Source: Trifolium pratense (lineage: Eukaryota; Streptophyta; Magnoliopsida; Fabales; Fabaceae). Taken from it: DNA of 64,000 bases. Each line of letters opens with the position of its first letter. The stretch's first letter is position 1. The notes under the pieces are model-generated. The model was not told the origin of the DNA, did not search any database, and worked only from the letters and a program-made list of their open reading frames with translations. The DNA lies in the NCBI RefSeq assembly GCF_020283565.1, contig NC_060061.1, forward strand, positions 26,201,362 through 26,265,361, read 5' to 3'. Shown here in pieces: positions 34,671 through 46,893 of this stretch. Position numbers and translations under genes: made by a program.

Positions 34671-34936
34671 ATGCCGAAGGCTAAAGTTGATTCCAAACCC
34701 GCTGATAACAGGTATATCGTTTCTATCCGTTCTTTTTTTTTATTGCGATTTTTTGATTTTTAGGTTTTAGATGAACAATTTTCATCAACAATTTGTAATG
34801 AATCGTTCAGATCCGGTTTTTAATTCGATATTTTGTTGAAGTGTAAGGGTGCAGAAACGAGAAGGAAACAGATGAACAAAGCCGCTAAGGATCCTAACAA
34901 GCCGAAGAAGCCTCCAAGTGTTTTCTTCGTTTTCAT
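34671..34936 (+). pseudogene. HMGB exons 1-2 (copy D)
   Basis: Exon 1 is 34671-34711 and exon 2-like is 34835-34936. Same content as copy C, followed by the satellite junction at 35305. Confidence 0.8.
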
Positions 34937-35305
34937 GTACGATCACTCAAACCCTAGAAATTATATTTGAACTGTCCTCTAAAAAAATACAAAGAATATC
35001 ACTCGTTATTTTAGGGTTTCATGATTCTGATACAGTCCTCTCTCAAGTATGAATTTCATTTTTTTAATTTTTTTTCTGATTGATTTGACTCAATTTTGTC
35101 TTTGGTGAAGTGAACTCACACTGTCTCCAAAATCTTGTTTGATAAAATGTTTTTTTTTTGTTGGTTTGCTACATTTACATGTTTATCATGATTATCCAGC
35201 AATGTATTAAATCGGTGAATCTTTGATTATTCAAGTCTAAGAAGGCTAGTTTGGACAGTAACAAATTGTTTAGTGGCAAAAGTGATTCTTAAGACAAGTA
35301 TTGAG

Positions 35306-38300
35306 ATGTTGTGTTTGGATGACCTTATGTGACGATTGTTTTGCCAAAAAAAGGTGGTTTACAATATGAATTCTTATTTTATGCTCTAAATGCAATTTGA
35401 CTATGAATGTTTTATTCATAACTTTGATAAGTAATGATTTTCACATAACGGTAAATTGTGGAGATGGTTGTGTGCCTTGGTGCCTTTGATACGAAATTGA
35501 ATATATGTCCCACCAAGTCCATAAATTGAGTTTATGTCACGATGTCCCTAAAATTGGTAGTCTGAATGCAATTTCAATGTGAATGCTTCATAACTTCACG
35601 TGTAAGTGAAGAAGACCCTTGGTGCCATAGATGCAAAATTGAATATATGTCCCTCGCTGTTCCTAAAATAAAATTATGCCCCACGATGTCCCAAAAATTG
35701 ATAGTTGGAATGCAATTTCAATGTGAATGCTTCATAACTTCACATGTAAGTGGAGAAGACCATTGGTGCCTTAGATGCAAAATTGAACATATGTCCCTAG
35801 TGAGTTTATGTCCCACTGTATCCCTAAAATTAATTGTCTGAATTGAATTTCAATGTGAATGCTTCATAACTTCACATGCAAGTGGAGAAGACCCTTGGTG
35901 CCTTATGTCGCACGATGTTTTTAAAATTGATAGTCTGAATTCAATTTTAATTTAAATGCTTCATAACTTCACGTGTATGTGGAGAAGACCCTTGGTGCCT
36001 TATTTGCAAAATTGAATATATGTCCCTGATGTCCCTAAATTTAGTTTATGTCGCACGATGTCCCTAAAATTGTTACTCTGAATGCAATTTCAATGTGACT
36101 GCTTCATAACTTCACGTGTATGTGGAGGAACCCTTGGCGCCTTAGATGCAAAATTGAATATATGTCCTTCAATGTCCCTAAATTGAGTTTATGTCCCACG
36201 ATGTCCCTAAAATTGATAGTCTGAATGCAATTTCAATGTGAATGCTTCATAACTTCACATGTAAGTGGAGAAGACCCTTGGTGCCTTAGATGGCAATCTG
36301 AATATATGTCTCTTGATGTCCTTAAATTGAGTTTATGTCCCACGATGTCGCTAAAATTGATGGTCTGAATGCAGTTTCAATGTGAATGCTTCATAACTTC
36401 ACATGTAAGTGGAGAAGACCCTTGGTGCCTTTGATTCAAAATTGAATATATTTTCCCTGATGTCCCTAAATTGAGTTTAAGTCACACAATGTCCCTAAAA
36501 TTGATAGTCTGAATGCAATTTTAATTTGAATGCTTCATAACTTTACGTGTATGTGGATAAGACCCTTGGAGCCTTAGATGCTTAATTGAATATATGTCCC
36601 TCAATGTCCCTAAATTGAGTTTATGTCCCATGATGTCCCTAAAATTGATAGTCTGAATGCAATTTCAATGTGAATGCTTCATAACTTCACATGTAAGTGG
36701 AGAAGACCCTTGGTGCCTTAGATGCAATTTTGAATATATGTCCCTAGATGTCCCTAAATTGAGATTATTTCCCTAGATGTCCCTAAATTGAGATTATTTC
36801 TCACGATGTCCCTAAAATTGAGATTATGTCTCACGATGTCCCTAAAATTGATAGTCTGAATGCAGTTTTAATGTGAATGCTTCATAACTTCAAATGTAAG
36901 TGGAGAAGACCTTTGGTGACTTAGATGCAAAATTGAATATATTTTCCCTGATGTCCCTAACTTGAGTTTATGTCCCACGATGTCCCTAAAATTGATAGTC
37001 TGAATGCAATTTCAATGTGAATACTTCATAACTTCACATGTAAGTGGAGAAGGCCATTGGTGCCTTATATGCAAAATTGAACATATGTCCCTAATGAGTT
37101 TATGTCCCACGATATCCCTAAAATTAGTTGTCTAAATTCAATTTCAATGTGAATGCTTCCTAAATTCACATGCAAGTGGAGAAGACCCTTGATGCCTTAT
37201 ATGCAAAATTGAATATATGTCCCCGATATCTCTAAATTTAGTTTATGTCGCACGATGTCCCTAAAATTGATAGTCTGAATGCAATTTCAATTTGAATGCT
37301 TCATAACTTCACGTGTATGTGGAGAATACTCTTGGTGCTTTAGATGCTAAATTGAATATATGTCCCCAATGTCCCTAAATTTAGTTTATGTCGCACGATA
37401 ATCTGAATGCAATTTCAATTTGAATGCTTCATAACTTCACGTGTATGTGGAGAAGACCCTTGGTGCCTTAGATGCAAAATTGAATATATGTCTCTTTATG
37501 TCCCTTAATTGAGTTTATGTCGCACGATGTCCCTAAAATTGAAAGTCTGAATACAATTCCAATGTGAGTGCTTTATAATTTCACCTGTAAGTGGAGAAGA
37601 CACTTGGTGCCTTGATGCAAAATTGAATATATGTTCCCGATGTCCCTAAATTTAGTTTATGTCGCATGATGTCCCTAAATTTGATAGTCTGAATGCAATT
37701 TTAATTTGAATGCTTCATAACTTCACGTGTATCTGGAGAAGACCCTTGGTGCCTTAGATGCAAAATTGAATATATGTCCCTTAATTGAGTTTATGTCGCA
37801 CGATGTCCCTAAAATTGAAAGTCTGAATGCAATTCCAATGTGAGTGCTTTATAACTTCACCTGTAAGTGGAGAAGACCCTTGGTGACTTATATGCAAAAT
37901 TGAATATATGTCCCCAATGTCCCTAAATTTAGTTTATGTCGCACGATGTCCCTAAAATTGATAGTCTGAATTCAATTTCAATTTAAATGCTTCATAACTT
38001 CATGTGTATGTGGAGAAGACCCTTGGTTCCTTATTTGCAAATTTAAATATATGTCCCTGATGTCCCTAAATTTAGTTTATGTCGCACAATGTCCCTAAAA
38101 TTGATAGTCTGAATGCAATTTCAATGTGAATGCTTCATAACTTCACATGTAAGTGGAGAAGACCCTTGGTGCCTTAGATGCAAAATTGAATATATGTCCC
38201 TTAATTGAGTTTATGTCACACGATGTCCCTAAAATTGAAAGTCTGAATGCAATTCCAATGTGAGTGCTTTATAACTTCACCTGTAAGTGGAGATGACCCT

Positions 38301-41300
38301 TGGTGACTTATATGCAAAATTGAATATATGTCCCCAATGTCCCTAAATTTAGTTTATGTCGCACGATGTCCCTAAAATTGATAGTCTGAATTCAATTTCA
38401 ATTTAAATGCTTCATAACTTCACGTGTATGTGGAGAAGACCCTTGGTTCCTTATTTGCAAATTTAAATATATGTCCCTGCTGTCCCTAATTTTAGTTTAT
38501 GTCGCACAATGTCCCTAAAATTGATAGTCTGAATGCAATTTCAATGTGAATGCTTCATAACTTCACATGTAAGTGGAGAAGACCCTTGGTGCCTTAGATA
38601 CAAAATTGAATATATGTCCCTTGATGTCCCTTAATTGAGTTTATGTCACACGATGTCCCTAAAATTGAAAGTCTCAATGCAATTCCAATGTCAGAGCTTT
38701 ATAACTTCACCTGTAAGTGGAGAAGACCCTTGGTGCCTTAGATGCATAACTGAATATATGTCCCCGATGTCCCTAAATTTAGTTTATGTCGCACGATGTC
38801 CTTAAAATTGATAGTCTGAATGCAATTTCATTTTGAATGCTTCATAACTTCACATGTAAGTGGAGAAGATCCTTGGTGCCTTAGATGCAAATATGAATAT
38901 ATGTCTCTTGATGTCCCTAAATTGAGTTTATGTCCCACAATATCCCTAAAATTAAGTATCTGAATTGAATTTCAATGTGAATGCTTCATAACTTAACCTG
39001 CAAGTGGAGAAGACACTTGGTGCCTTAGATACAAAATTGAATATATGTCCCTTGATGTCCCTTAATTGAGTTTATGTCGCACGATTGAGTTTATGTCGCA
39101 CGGTGTCCCTAAAATTGAAAGTCTGAACGCAATTCCAATGTGAGTGCTTTATAACTTCACCTATATGTGGAGAAGACCCTTGGTGCCTTAGATGCAAAAT
39201 TGAAAATTGTTCCCGATGTCCCTAAATTTAGTTTATGTCGCATGATGTCCCTAAATTTGATAGTATGAATGCAATTTTAATTTGAATGCTTCATAACTTC
39301 ACGTGTATCTGCAGAAGACCCTTGGTGCCTTAGATGCAAAAATGAATATATGTCCCTTAATTGAGTTTATGTCGCACGATGTCCCTAAAATTGAAAGTCT
39401 TAATGCAATTCCATTGTGAGTGATTTATAACTTCACCTGTAAGTGGAGAAGACCCTTGGTGCCTTAGATGCAAAATTGAATATATGTTCCCGATGTCCCT
39501 AAATTTAGTTTATGTCGCACAATGTCCCTAAAATTGATAGTCTGAATGCAATTTCAATGTGAATGCTTCATAACTTCACATGTAAGTGGAGAAGACCCTT
39601 GGTGCCTTAGATACAAAATTGAATATATGTCCCTTGATGTCCCTTAATTGAGTTTATGTCACACGATGTCCCTAAAATTGAAAGTCTCAATGCAATTCCA
39701 ATGTCAGAGCTTTATAACTTCACCTGTAAGTGGAGAAGACCCTTGGTGCCTTAGATGCAAAATTGAAAATATGTTCCCGATGTCCCTAAATATAGTTTAT
39801 GTCGCACGATGTCCCTAAAATTGATAGTCTGAATGCAATTTCAATTTGAATGCTTTATAACTTCACATGTATGTGGAGAAGACCCTTGGTGTCTTAGATG
39901 CAAAATTGAATATATGTCCCTAGTTGAGTTTATGTCACACGATGTCCTTAAAATTGAAAGTCTGAATGCAATTCAAATGTGAGTGCTTTATAACTTCACC
40001 TGTAAGTGGAGAAGACCCTTGGTGACTTAGATGCAAAATTGAATATATGTCCCCAATGTCCCTAAATTTAGTTTATGTCGCACGTTGTCCCTAAAATTCA
40101 TAGTCTGAATTCAATTTCAATTTAAATGCTTCATAACTTCACGTGTATGTGGAGAAGACCCTTGGTTCCTTATTTGCAAAATTAAATATATGTCCCCGAT
40201 GTCCCTAAATTTAGTTTATGTCGCACAATGTCCCTAAAATTGATAGTCTGAACGCAATTCCAATGTGAGTGCTTTATAACTTCACCTATAAGTGGAGAAG
40301 ACCCATGGTGCCTTAGATGCAAAATTGAAAATATGTTCCCGATGTCCCTAAATATAGTTTATGTCGCACGATGTCCCTAAAATTGATAGTCTGAATGCAA
40401 TTTCAATTTGAATGCTTCATAACTTCACATGTATGTGGAGAAGACCCTTGGTGTCTTAGATGCAAAATTGAATATATGTCCCTAGTGAGTTTATGTCCCA
40501 CGATATCCCTAAAATTAATTGTCTGAATTGAATTTCAAGGTGAATGCTTCATAACTTCAAATGCAAGTGGAGAAGACCCTTGGTGCCTTAGATACAAAAT
40601 TGAATATATGTCCCTTGATGTCCCTTAATTGAATTTATGTCACACTATGTCCCTAAAATTGAAAGTCTCAATGCAATTCCAATGTGAGAGCTTTATAATT
40701 TCACCTATAAGTGGAGAAGACCCTTGGTGCCTTAGTTGCAAAATTGAATATATGTCCCCGATATCCCTAAATTTAGTTTATGTTGCACGATGTTCCTAAA
40801 ATTGATAGTTTGAATGCAATTTCAATTTGAATGCTTCATAACTTCACGTGTATGTGGAGAAGACCCTTGGTGCCTTAGATTCAAAATTGAATATATTTTC
40901 CCTGATGTCCCTAAATTGAGTTTAAGTCACACGATGTCCCTAAAATTGATAGTCCGAATGCAATTTTAATTGGATGCTGCATAACTTTACGTGTATGTGG
41001 ATAAGACCCTTGGAGCCTTACATGCTTAATTGAATATATGTCCCTCAATGTCCCTAAATTGAGTTTATGTCGCATGATGTCCATAAAATTGATAATCTGA
41101 ATGCAATTTCAATGTGAATGCTTCATAACTTCACATGTAAGTGGAAAAGACCCTTGGTGCCTTAGATGCAAATCTGAATATATGTCCCTACATGTCCCTA
41201 AATTGAGATTATGTCTCACGATGTCCCTAAAATTGAGATTATGTCTCACGATGTCCCTAAAATTGATAGGCGGAATGCAGTTTTAATGTGAATGCTTCAT

Positions 41301-42292
41301 AACTTCACATGTAAGTGGAGAAGACCCTTGGTGACTTAGATGCAAAATTGAATATATGTCCCTTAATTGAGTTTATGTCGCACGATGTCCCTAAAATTGA
41401 AAGTCTGAATGCAATTCCAATGTGAGTGCTTTATAACTTCACCTGTAAGTGGAGAAGACCCTTGGTGCCTTAGATACAAAATTGAATATATGTCCCCGAT
41501 GTCCCTAAAATTGATAGTCTGAATGCAATTTCAATTTGAATGCTTCATAACTTCACGTGTATTTGGAGAAGACCCTTGGTGCCTTAGATGCAAAATTAAA
41601 TATATATCCCTTAGTTGATTTTATGTCACACGATGTCCCTAAAATTGATAGTCTGAATGCAATTTCAATGTGAATGCTTCATAACTTCACATGTAAGTGG
41701 AGAAGACCCTTGGTGCCTTAGATGCAAATATGAATATATGTCCCTTGATGTCCCTAAATTGAGTTTATGTCCCTAAATTAATTATCTGAATTGAATTTCA
41801 ATGTGAATGCTTTATAACTTCACATGCAAGTGGAGCAGACCCTTGATGCCTTAGATACAAAATTGAATATATGTCCCTTAATTGAGTTTATGTCGCACGA
41901 TGTCCCTAAAATTAAAAGTTTGAATGCAATTCCAATGTGAGTGCTTTATAACTTCACCTGTAAGTGGAGAAGACCCTTGGTGCCTTAGATGCAAAATTGA
42001 ATATATGTTCTCGATGTCCCTAAATTTAGTTTATGTCGCACGATGTCCCTAAAATTGATAGTCTGAATGCAATTTCAATTTGAATGCTTCATAACTTCAC
42101 GTGTATGTGGAGAAGACCCTTGGTGCCTTAGATGCAAAATTGAATATATGTCCCTTGATGTCCCTTAATTGAGTTTATGTCGCACGATGTCCCAAAAATT
42201 GAAAGTCTGAATGCAATTCCAATGTGAGTGTTTTAGAACTTCACCTGTAAGTGGAGAAGACCCTTGGTGCCTTAATTGAATTTATGTCCCTA
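35306..42292 (+). repeat. Satellite array 2, unit about 145 bp, roughly 47 units
   Basis: Same family as array 1; its first 2 kb is a near copy of the start of array 1. Further on it is dominated by other unit types, for example one with CAATTCCAATGTGAGTGC and CACCTGTAAG. It ends ATGTCCCTAAATTTGGTCC at the DUF616 segment. The unit count is estimated from length. Confidence 0.93.
37741..38620 (+). repeat. 420-bp higher-order repeat within satellite array 2
   Basis: Blocks of three units recur at an offset of exactly 420 bp. AAAGTCTGAATGCAATTCC is at about 37818 and 38238, and GACTTATATGC is at about 37885 and 38305. Only a few substitutions separate the blocks. Confidence 0.85.
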
Positions 42293-42718
42293 AATTTGGT
42301 CCCGCAATTTGTTATTTAGTACAAAATGTTGTCTGATGGTGGGTATAGCATCTCTATAGCAATGTTGCATAGCGGAATTTGGACCAACTGAGATTGGCAA
42401 CGTTGGTCATATCTCACCATCGAGATATTTTATAAATTAATATAACAAAATTGCACTATGATGAGATATGCTCGGCTTTATATGCTGTGCATATATATTA
42501 AACTCTTATATAGTTATTTACATTCAATTACTTTTGTAATATTGGTTATGACTCATGCATACTTTGAAATGCCTTTTTTTTTTTTTTTTTGTATGTGTAA
42601 CTTTGTAAACTTTTGTTAACCAATTTTAGAACTTTCATGTTGTGCTTTTGGTGTTGTGTTAAACTATATGTGGAAACATCACTAATGACATTGAAAATAC
42701 ACGAGCTTTTGCCATTAG

Positions 42719-42964
42719 TACCTATGAACCTATAGACATTGGTAGAACAATAAAACCCAAGTTAAAGGATAATAGTATATCGAGACCGACGACATTGACA
42801 AGTAGGCATAAGAGTTCATTCAGGGATCCTCCTGTTTCCCATTTACAATCTTCATATAATTTAAAAGGAGAAAATGGATCTTCCTCTACTGCGGGACATC
42901 TTTGTGATAATTTTGCGTTTCCTCCTCCTCCGCCGGTCAATAGAAGACGTACTGGACCACTGAC
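42719..42964 (+). pseudogene. DUF616 (MUCI70/TOD1-like) gene, exon A, copy 1
   Basis: This 246-bp exon runs from an AG acceptor (TTTTGCCATTAG) to a GTAAGT donor. It encodes TYEPIDIGRTIKPKLKD, a Ser-rich stretch and FAFPPPPPVNRRRTGPL. The Pro run before an RRTGP segment fits the region preceding the DUF616 domain in MUCI70-like Golgi proteins thought to act as glycosyltransferases. The family call rests mainly on exon B. Joining exons A and B at the visible sites gives a frame mismatch, so the copy is probably dead. Confidence 0.65.
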
Positions 42965-43075
42965 GTAAGTTTGGCTTTGTGATATTTTTCAGTTGCGACT
43001 TTGCTTTCAATTTTTAACTAACAAAATTGTATCTATTTTGAATGTGTGTAATAGCATCTGTATATCGAACACAGT

Positions 43076-44236
43076 TGATCAGTGCAATTTGGCACATATT
43101 TTATGGCTTTGTACTTTGGCATATTGGAAGCTTTTCTAGCCTAATATTAACTTTTTACCATGTTTCTAAACTTTGGGTCATAATTGAGCTCTAATGTATT
43201 TCTTTGATTAATTTTCGGATTTAATTGCATATTGATCCTGCTCACTCTACAGGTCATAACTTGAGCTACGAGTATCGGATTGAGGTGTGCGAATATGCGT
43301 TGGAAAGATAAGAGAAAGAGCTACAACTTTCATGTTAAGGCCAGAACCCAGTTCGGAGTGCAAAGCAGTCAAATATTTACGTTTATGTTCCAGACTTTAT
43401 GAAAATAATGTAATTTCGGGTCAAACTTATGTTTTTCGACCCGTAGCTTTTTAAGCCCAATTTTCTATGAGTACTTAAGCAAAAACACAGCTAGGGTTTC
43501 AAAAAATTCTGATTTCACGCAAAAAAATAGAAAAGAAAGGCTGCTACATTCTCATGGAGAACTAGCAACCCTAGGTTGATCCATTGGTATACGGGAACAT
43601 CGTTCATGACTTCTTGAGGTTCAATTCTTAATAGTAATCAGTTTATTTATTTATTGTCTTCTCTTATCAATTCATGCTCTTTATTTATTTATGAAACTCG
43701 AATATAGTGATGCTTAATCTCTATTTTGAGTTATATATTGCGAGACTTTTCGGATTGATTCATCGCTTGTATGACTAGTTCGAATAGGAATTGATATAGG
43801 TTTTTTCGCGCTTAGCAAAAAAGGGTTGGTCGAAATCTGTCATGATACAAACCGTGTTCTAAGTGACGCTTGTTCACTACTCATGGTTAGTTGAACACAT
43901 TCTTTGCTTAATTGAATGAATTCGTATAAACTGTTTATCGCTTGTATAATCGGTCTTATAAACCAACCAAGGCATGAATATATAAACAATATTTTATGTG
44001 AACCGAGGATAGAATCATAACGAAGTTTTCCTAAAACCAATGGATTGATCGTCTTTTTATCAATTGAATTTCTAATACTCTTTCGATCTAAACAAACCCA
44101 AAACCCCATATTTATTTGTGTTATTCATTGTTCTTATTTTTACTAATTATTAAATTAGAGGTCCTTGTGAGACGACCAAGGTTAACTACCTTGTTACTAC
44201 TTTTCTTAATTAAAACTTATTTTGATCACGAAACGA
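43076..44236 (+). mobile_element. Athila-like 5' LTR
   Basis: Starts TGATCAGTGCAATTTGGC and closely matches the 3' LTR. A short minus-strand frame at 43840-44109 is repeated in the other LTR and is not considered a gene. Confidence 0.85.
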
Positions 44237-44248
44237 CAGTGATCAAAT

Positions 44249-44266
44249 TGGCGCCGTTGCCGGGGA
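44249..44266 (+). promoter_or_regulatory. Primer binding site, tRNA-Asp type
   Basis: TGGCGCCGTTGCCGGGGA matches the complement of a plant tRNA-Asp 3' end, as in Athila elements. Confidence 0.85.
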
Positions 44267-44691
44267 TCTCTGATTAGGATTAGTAAAATTTAGAACTAAC
44301 TAACATTACTAACACTTTTTGTTTTGTGAGTTTTTGTTGTGTTTCAGGTTCTAACGTTCAATTTTGCAGCGAAGCTGAAAAATAATTAATTTTCGGTTGA
44401 TATCTCAGATTGATCCGAAATTTGGTCCATAAATCCGAAATAAATCAAGGAACAAAACTTTCGTATCTTTGATACGAAAATTGAGGCTGAAATTGCGAAA
44501 TTCCTTCGTTTAGACCACTTTTTATTTTTTTTGAATTTTCCATACATTTAAAAAAATCCCAAAAAATTATATTTAGATTTGTTTGATTTTTAGAGATTTT
44601 AGGTGTTCTTTTTAATTTTTTTTAGATTTTTTTTATTCGTTTTTTATTTTTCTCTTCATTTTATTTAGACAAAAAAAAAACCAATAAAAAA

Positions 44692-45252
44692 ATGGGAGAT
44701 TCATCGGACCAGTTGGCTTATATCATAAATTGCTTGGATGCAAGAAAACAACAATCTTGCTATCAAAATTATATTCCAACTGTGATGTGTACTATTTGTT
44801 CTTTGAGTTTTCATATTAGTGATGATTGTCCTATATTTTTAGATACTTTTTGTGGTGAGACGCAATTTGCAGGTAATTTTCAAGGACAATACTATCAAGA
44901 ACAAAATTCATATCCTGCTGAGCAGCCTATTTGGTCACATCCACAGTTTCAGCAAATTGATTCATTGGTGGTTGAGCCACAACCTAGTTTGGAAGAATTG
45001 ATAAAGCAGATGTCCGAACATAATAAGCAAATGGATGAATGGATGCAATCCTCTCTTCAAAGTTTAGCAGTCCAAGTTGAGCAAATAGTCTCCAATGCCC
45101 ATCTAATTCAAGAGAAGAAGATGTTGCATGATGATGTACAACCTGCTGCACTCTTAGAGGTAATGCAATGTGATTATGTGATACAAGTGTTGATGAAACT
45201 TCAGGTGAGCCCATTAAAACATTGTTTGTTTCATCTGATGAACATAAAATAA
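44692..45252 (+). CDS. Athila-like gag remnant, 186 aa
   Basis: The ORF starts MGDSSDQLAYIINCLD and holds a decayed knuckle (CTICSLSFHISDDCP), a Gln/Asn/Tyr-rich stretch (FQGQYYQEQNSYPAEQ) and a helical segment (PSLEELIKQMSEHNKQMDEW). Similar segments end Athila-type gag proteins. It is much shorter than a full gag, so it is either a shortened gag of a non-autonomous family or a remnant. Confidence 0.6.
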   Translation: MGDSSDQLAYIINCLDARKQQSCYQNYIPTVMCTICSLSFHISDDCPIFLDTFCGETQFAGNFQGQYYQEQNSYPAEQPIWSHPQFQQIDSLVVEPQPSLEELIKQMSEHNKQMDEWMQSSLQSLAVQVEQIVSNAHLIQEKKMLHDDVQPAALLEVMQCDYVIQVLMKLQVSPLKHCLFHLMNIK

Positions 45253-45827
45253 ATAACACAAACTCAAGTGAATGCATGAAAGAGAATATTACACCACAAA
45301 CTTTTGATTTGGATGAATCATATACTTCTCTTGAAGTAGATAAATCTTTTGAAATTGTTGCTTGTGAATGTGGTGTTTGTAATGTTTGTCATGAGATCAG
45401 TGCAGTCATTTTAGGGGAAGACATTTTGATGCCGACAACCACTTGTGCAGAAATTCAAACAAATTCAATAACTCTTGAAGTTGACACAAAAAATGTGGAT
45501 TTTAGTCGGAAGCAACTATTGCCCATAGCAGAAAAATTGGTGGTGGAGCCTCGGATTAAGCCACACAATATGCAGTTGTCCTTCACCATTTATGCATCTC
45601 TTCCACCTATTTTACCTGACTCACAAGTTAATTGTGGATTTTGTGATTTCCATGCTTTTGTTAATGCAGGTTCACTATATGTGCTGGTTATTCCTCCTAA
45701 GCCACCGGATTCTGTACTATTATACAAGCTCACGTGCTATTTGCTTTTTCTTGTTTCATGTGTTCGTAGTGCAGAAAGGCCTCCACCAAAACCGCCGGAC
45801 ATGGACTTTCCAGCTGCACTAACTTAG
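45222..45827 (+). CDS. Unknown ORF in the Athila-like element, 201 aa
   Basis: It overlaps the preceding frame by about 30 bp in another frame. The central part has the Cys cluster CECGVCNVCHEI and the C-terminal part has two PPKPPD motifs. I do not recognise it; it may be a degenerate continuation of the element's coding region. The 1 kb after it (to 46880) is non-coding and has two related GAGTTCCTGTGCC/AAGTTCCTGTGCC repeats. Confidence 0.4.
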   Translation: MFVSSDEHKINNTNSSECMKENITPQTFDLDESYTSLEVDKSFEIVACECGVCNVCHEISAVILGEDILMPTTTCAEIQTNSITLEVDTKNVDFSRKQLLPIAEKLVVEPRIKPHNMQLSFTIYASLPPILPDSQVNCGFCDFHAFVNAGSLYVLVIPPKPPDSVLLYKLTCYLLFLVSCVRSAERPPPKPPDMDFPAALT

Positions 45828-46893
45828 CTCCTCGGGTGTGTTCCTTCCTTTTCTCACTTTATGCTTATTGTTATACATTGCGGACAATGTATGTTTTAAG
45901 TGTGGGGGGAACATTTAGTTATTTTATTTTTCTGTCAATTAAAAAAAAATAGTAATAATAAAATAAAAATAAATTTAGCATGCATGCAAGTGTTATGAGT
46001 AGTTACATGTTTTAGGACTAGAGCAATATAGCTGTAGGATTGGTGAAATTTTTGGAAATTCTCGTTTTCATACTTGATATGATGATCTTTGCACCTTAAT
46101 GCACAATTGCTGAAAAACTTGCAAACTTAGTAGTGGCTTGATAAATCTTTAAAATACACAGTCATCAGCTAAGTTGTTTGAGTATAGAATACGATAAAGA
46201 GGTATGATTAGGACTAAGTTTGGGGGAAAACTGGATTACTTGATTGTAGGATCATGGCTAGATTAAATGATGGGATACTACACAAAAAAAAATTTAAAAA
46301 ATTAATTATAGAATAAGTTCCTGTGCCCGAAACTGGAAGAACAATAATGAATATGTTGAGTTCCTGTGCCTAAAACTGGAGGAACAAATGCTGTGTAGGG
46401 TGCTCTATTCGGAGTAACAGGTTGGACTCATTACAAGTGAGATCCCGTCAGGTGAAAAGGTAGAGTAGCACCTAAAGCATAACTAAAATGAACTTAAGTG
46501 GTATCCCTGCGTATAAAAATCAAAAAGCCTGTGAGAACAAGAAAAGAATAGCTTCCCCTCAAGCTGAAATCTAAACTCAAACTCTGAGTTGTAGGAAAGA
46601 AAAGGTAGCTTAGTATCCTGACTGTGTAGTTTTTGAGAAGGATCATGTCATGACTTTGGTTGACAGTAATAGGCAGTACACACACACGCTTGATTATCAT
46701 TGACAGTTGATATACAAGAGTTATGCCAATCTTTGAAATACAATCCATGGTTTGAGCTTGAATCTTAGAATGTGTTGATTGCTTATGACGTTGTATCATG
46801 CTTTGTTATCTCTTAAAATAAAAAAAAAGTTTTACTTTAGTCTTTAAACTTGAGTTTTGCTCAGGAGAGCAAAAGAATAAGTGTGGGGGAATT

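Larger units (their letters stand above)
33527..35305 (+). repeat. Gene-fragment unit, copy D (duplicate of B tail plus C head)
   Basis: It matches 25863-27640 at a constant offset of about 7664 bp and continues into array 2 as copy C continues into array 1. The shared block is about 3.9 kb (about 25863-29723 with 33527-37399). It is a later dispersed duplication. Confidence 0.92.

Noticed and set aside
35306..42292. CRISPR-like repeat array
   Set aside because: Units are contiguous diverged satellite copies of about 145 bp with no repeat-spacer alternation, in a plant genome with no cas genes.
43840..44109. 89-codon minus-strand frame, repeated at 47660-47929
   Set aside because: It is part of the Athila-like LTR and is duplicated for that reason; no homology is recognised.
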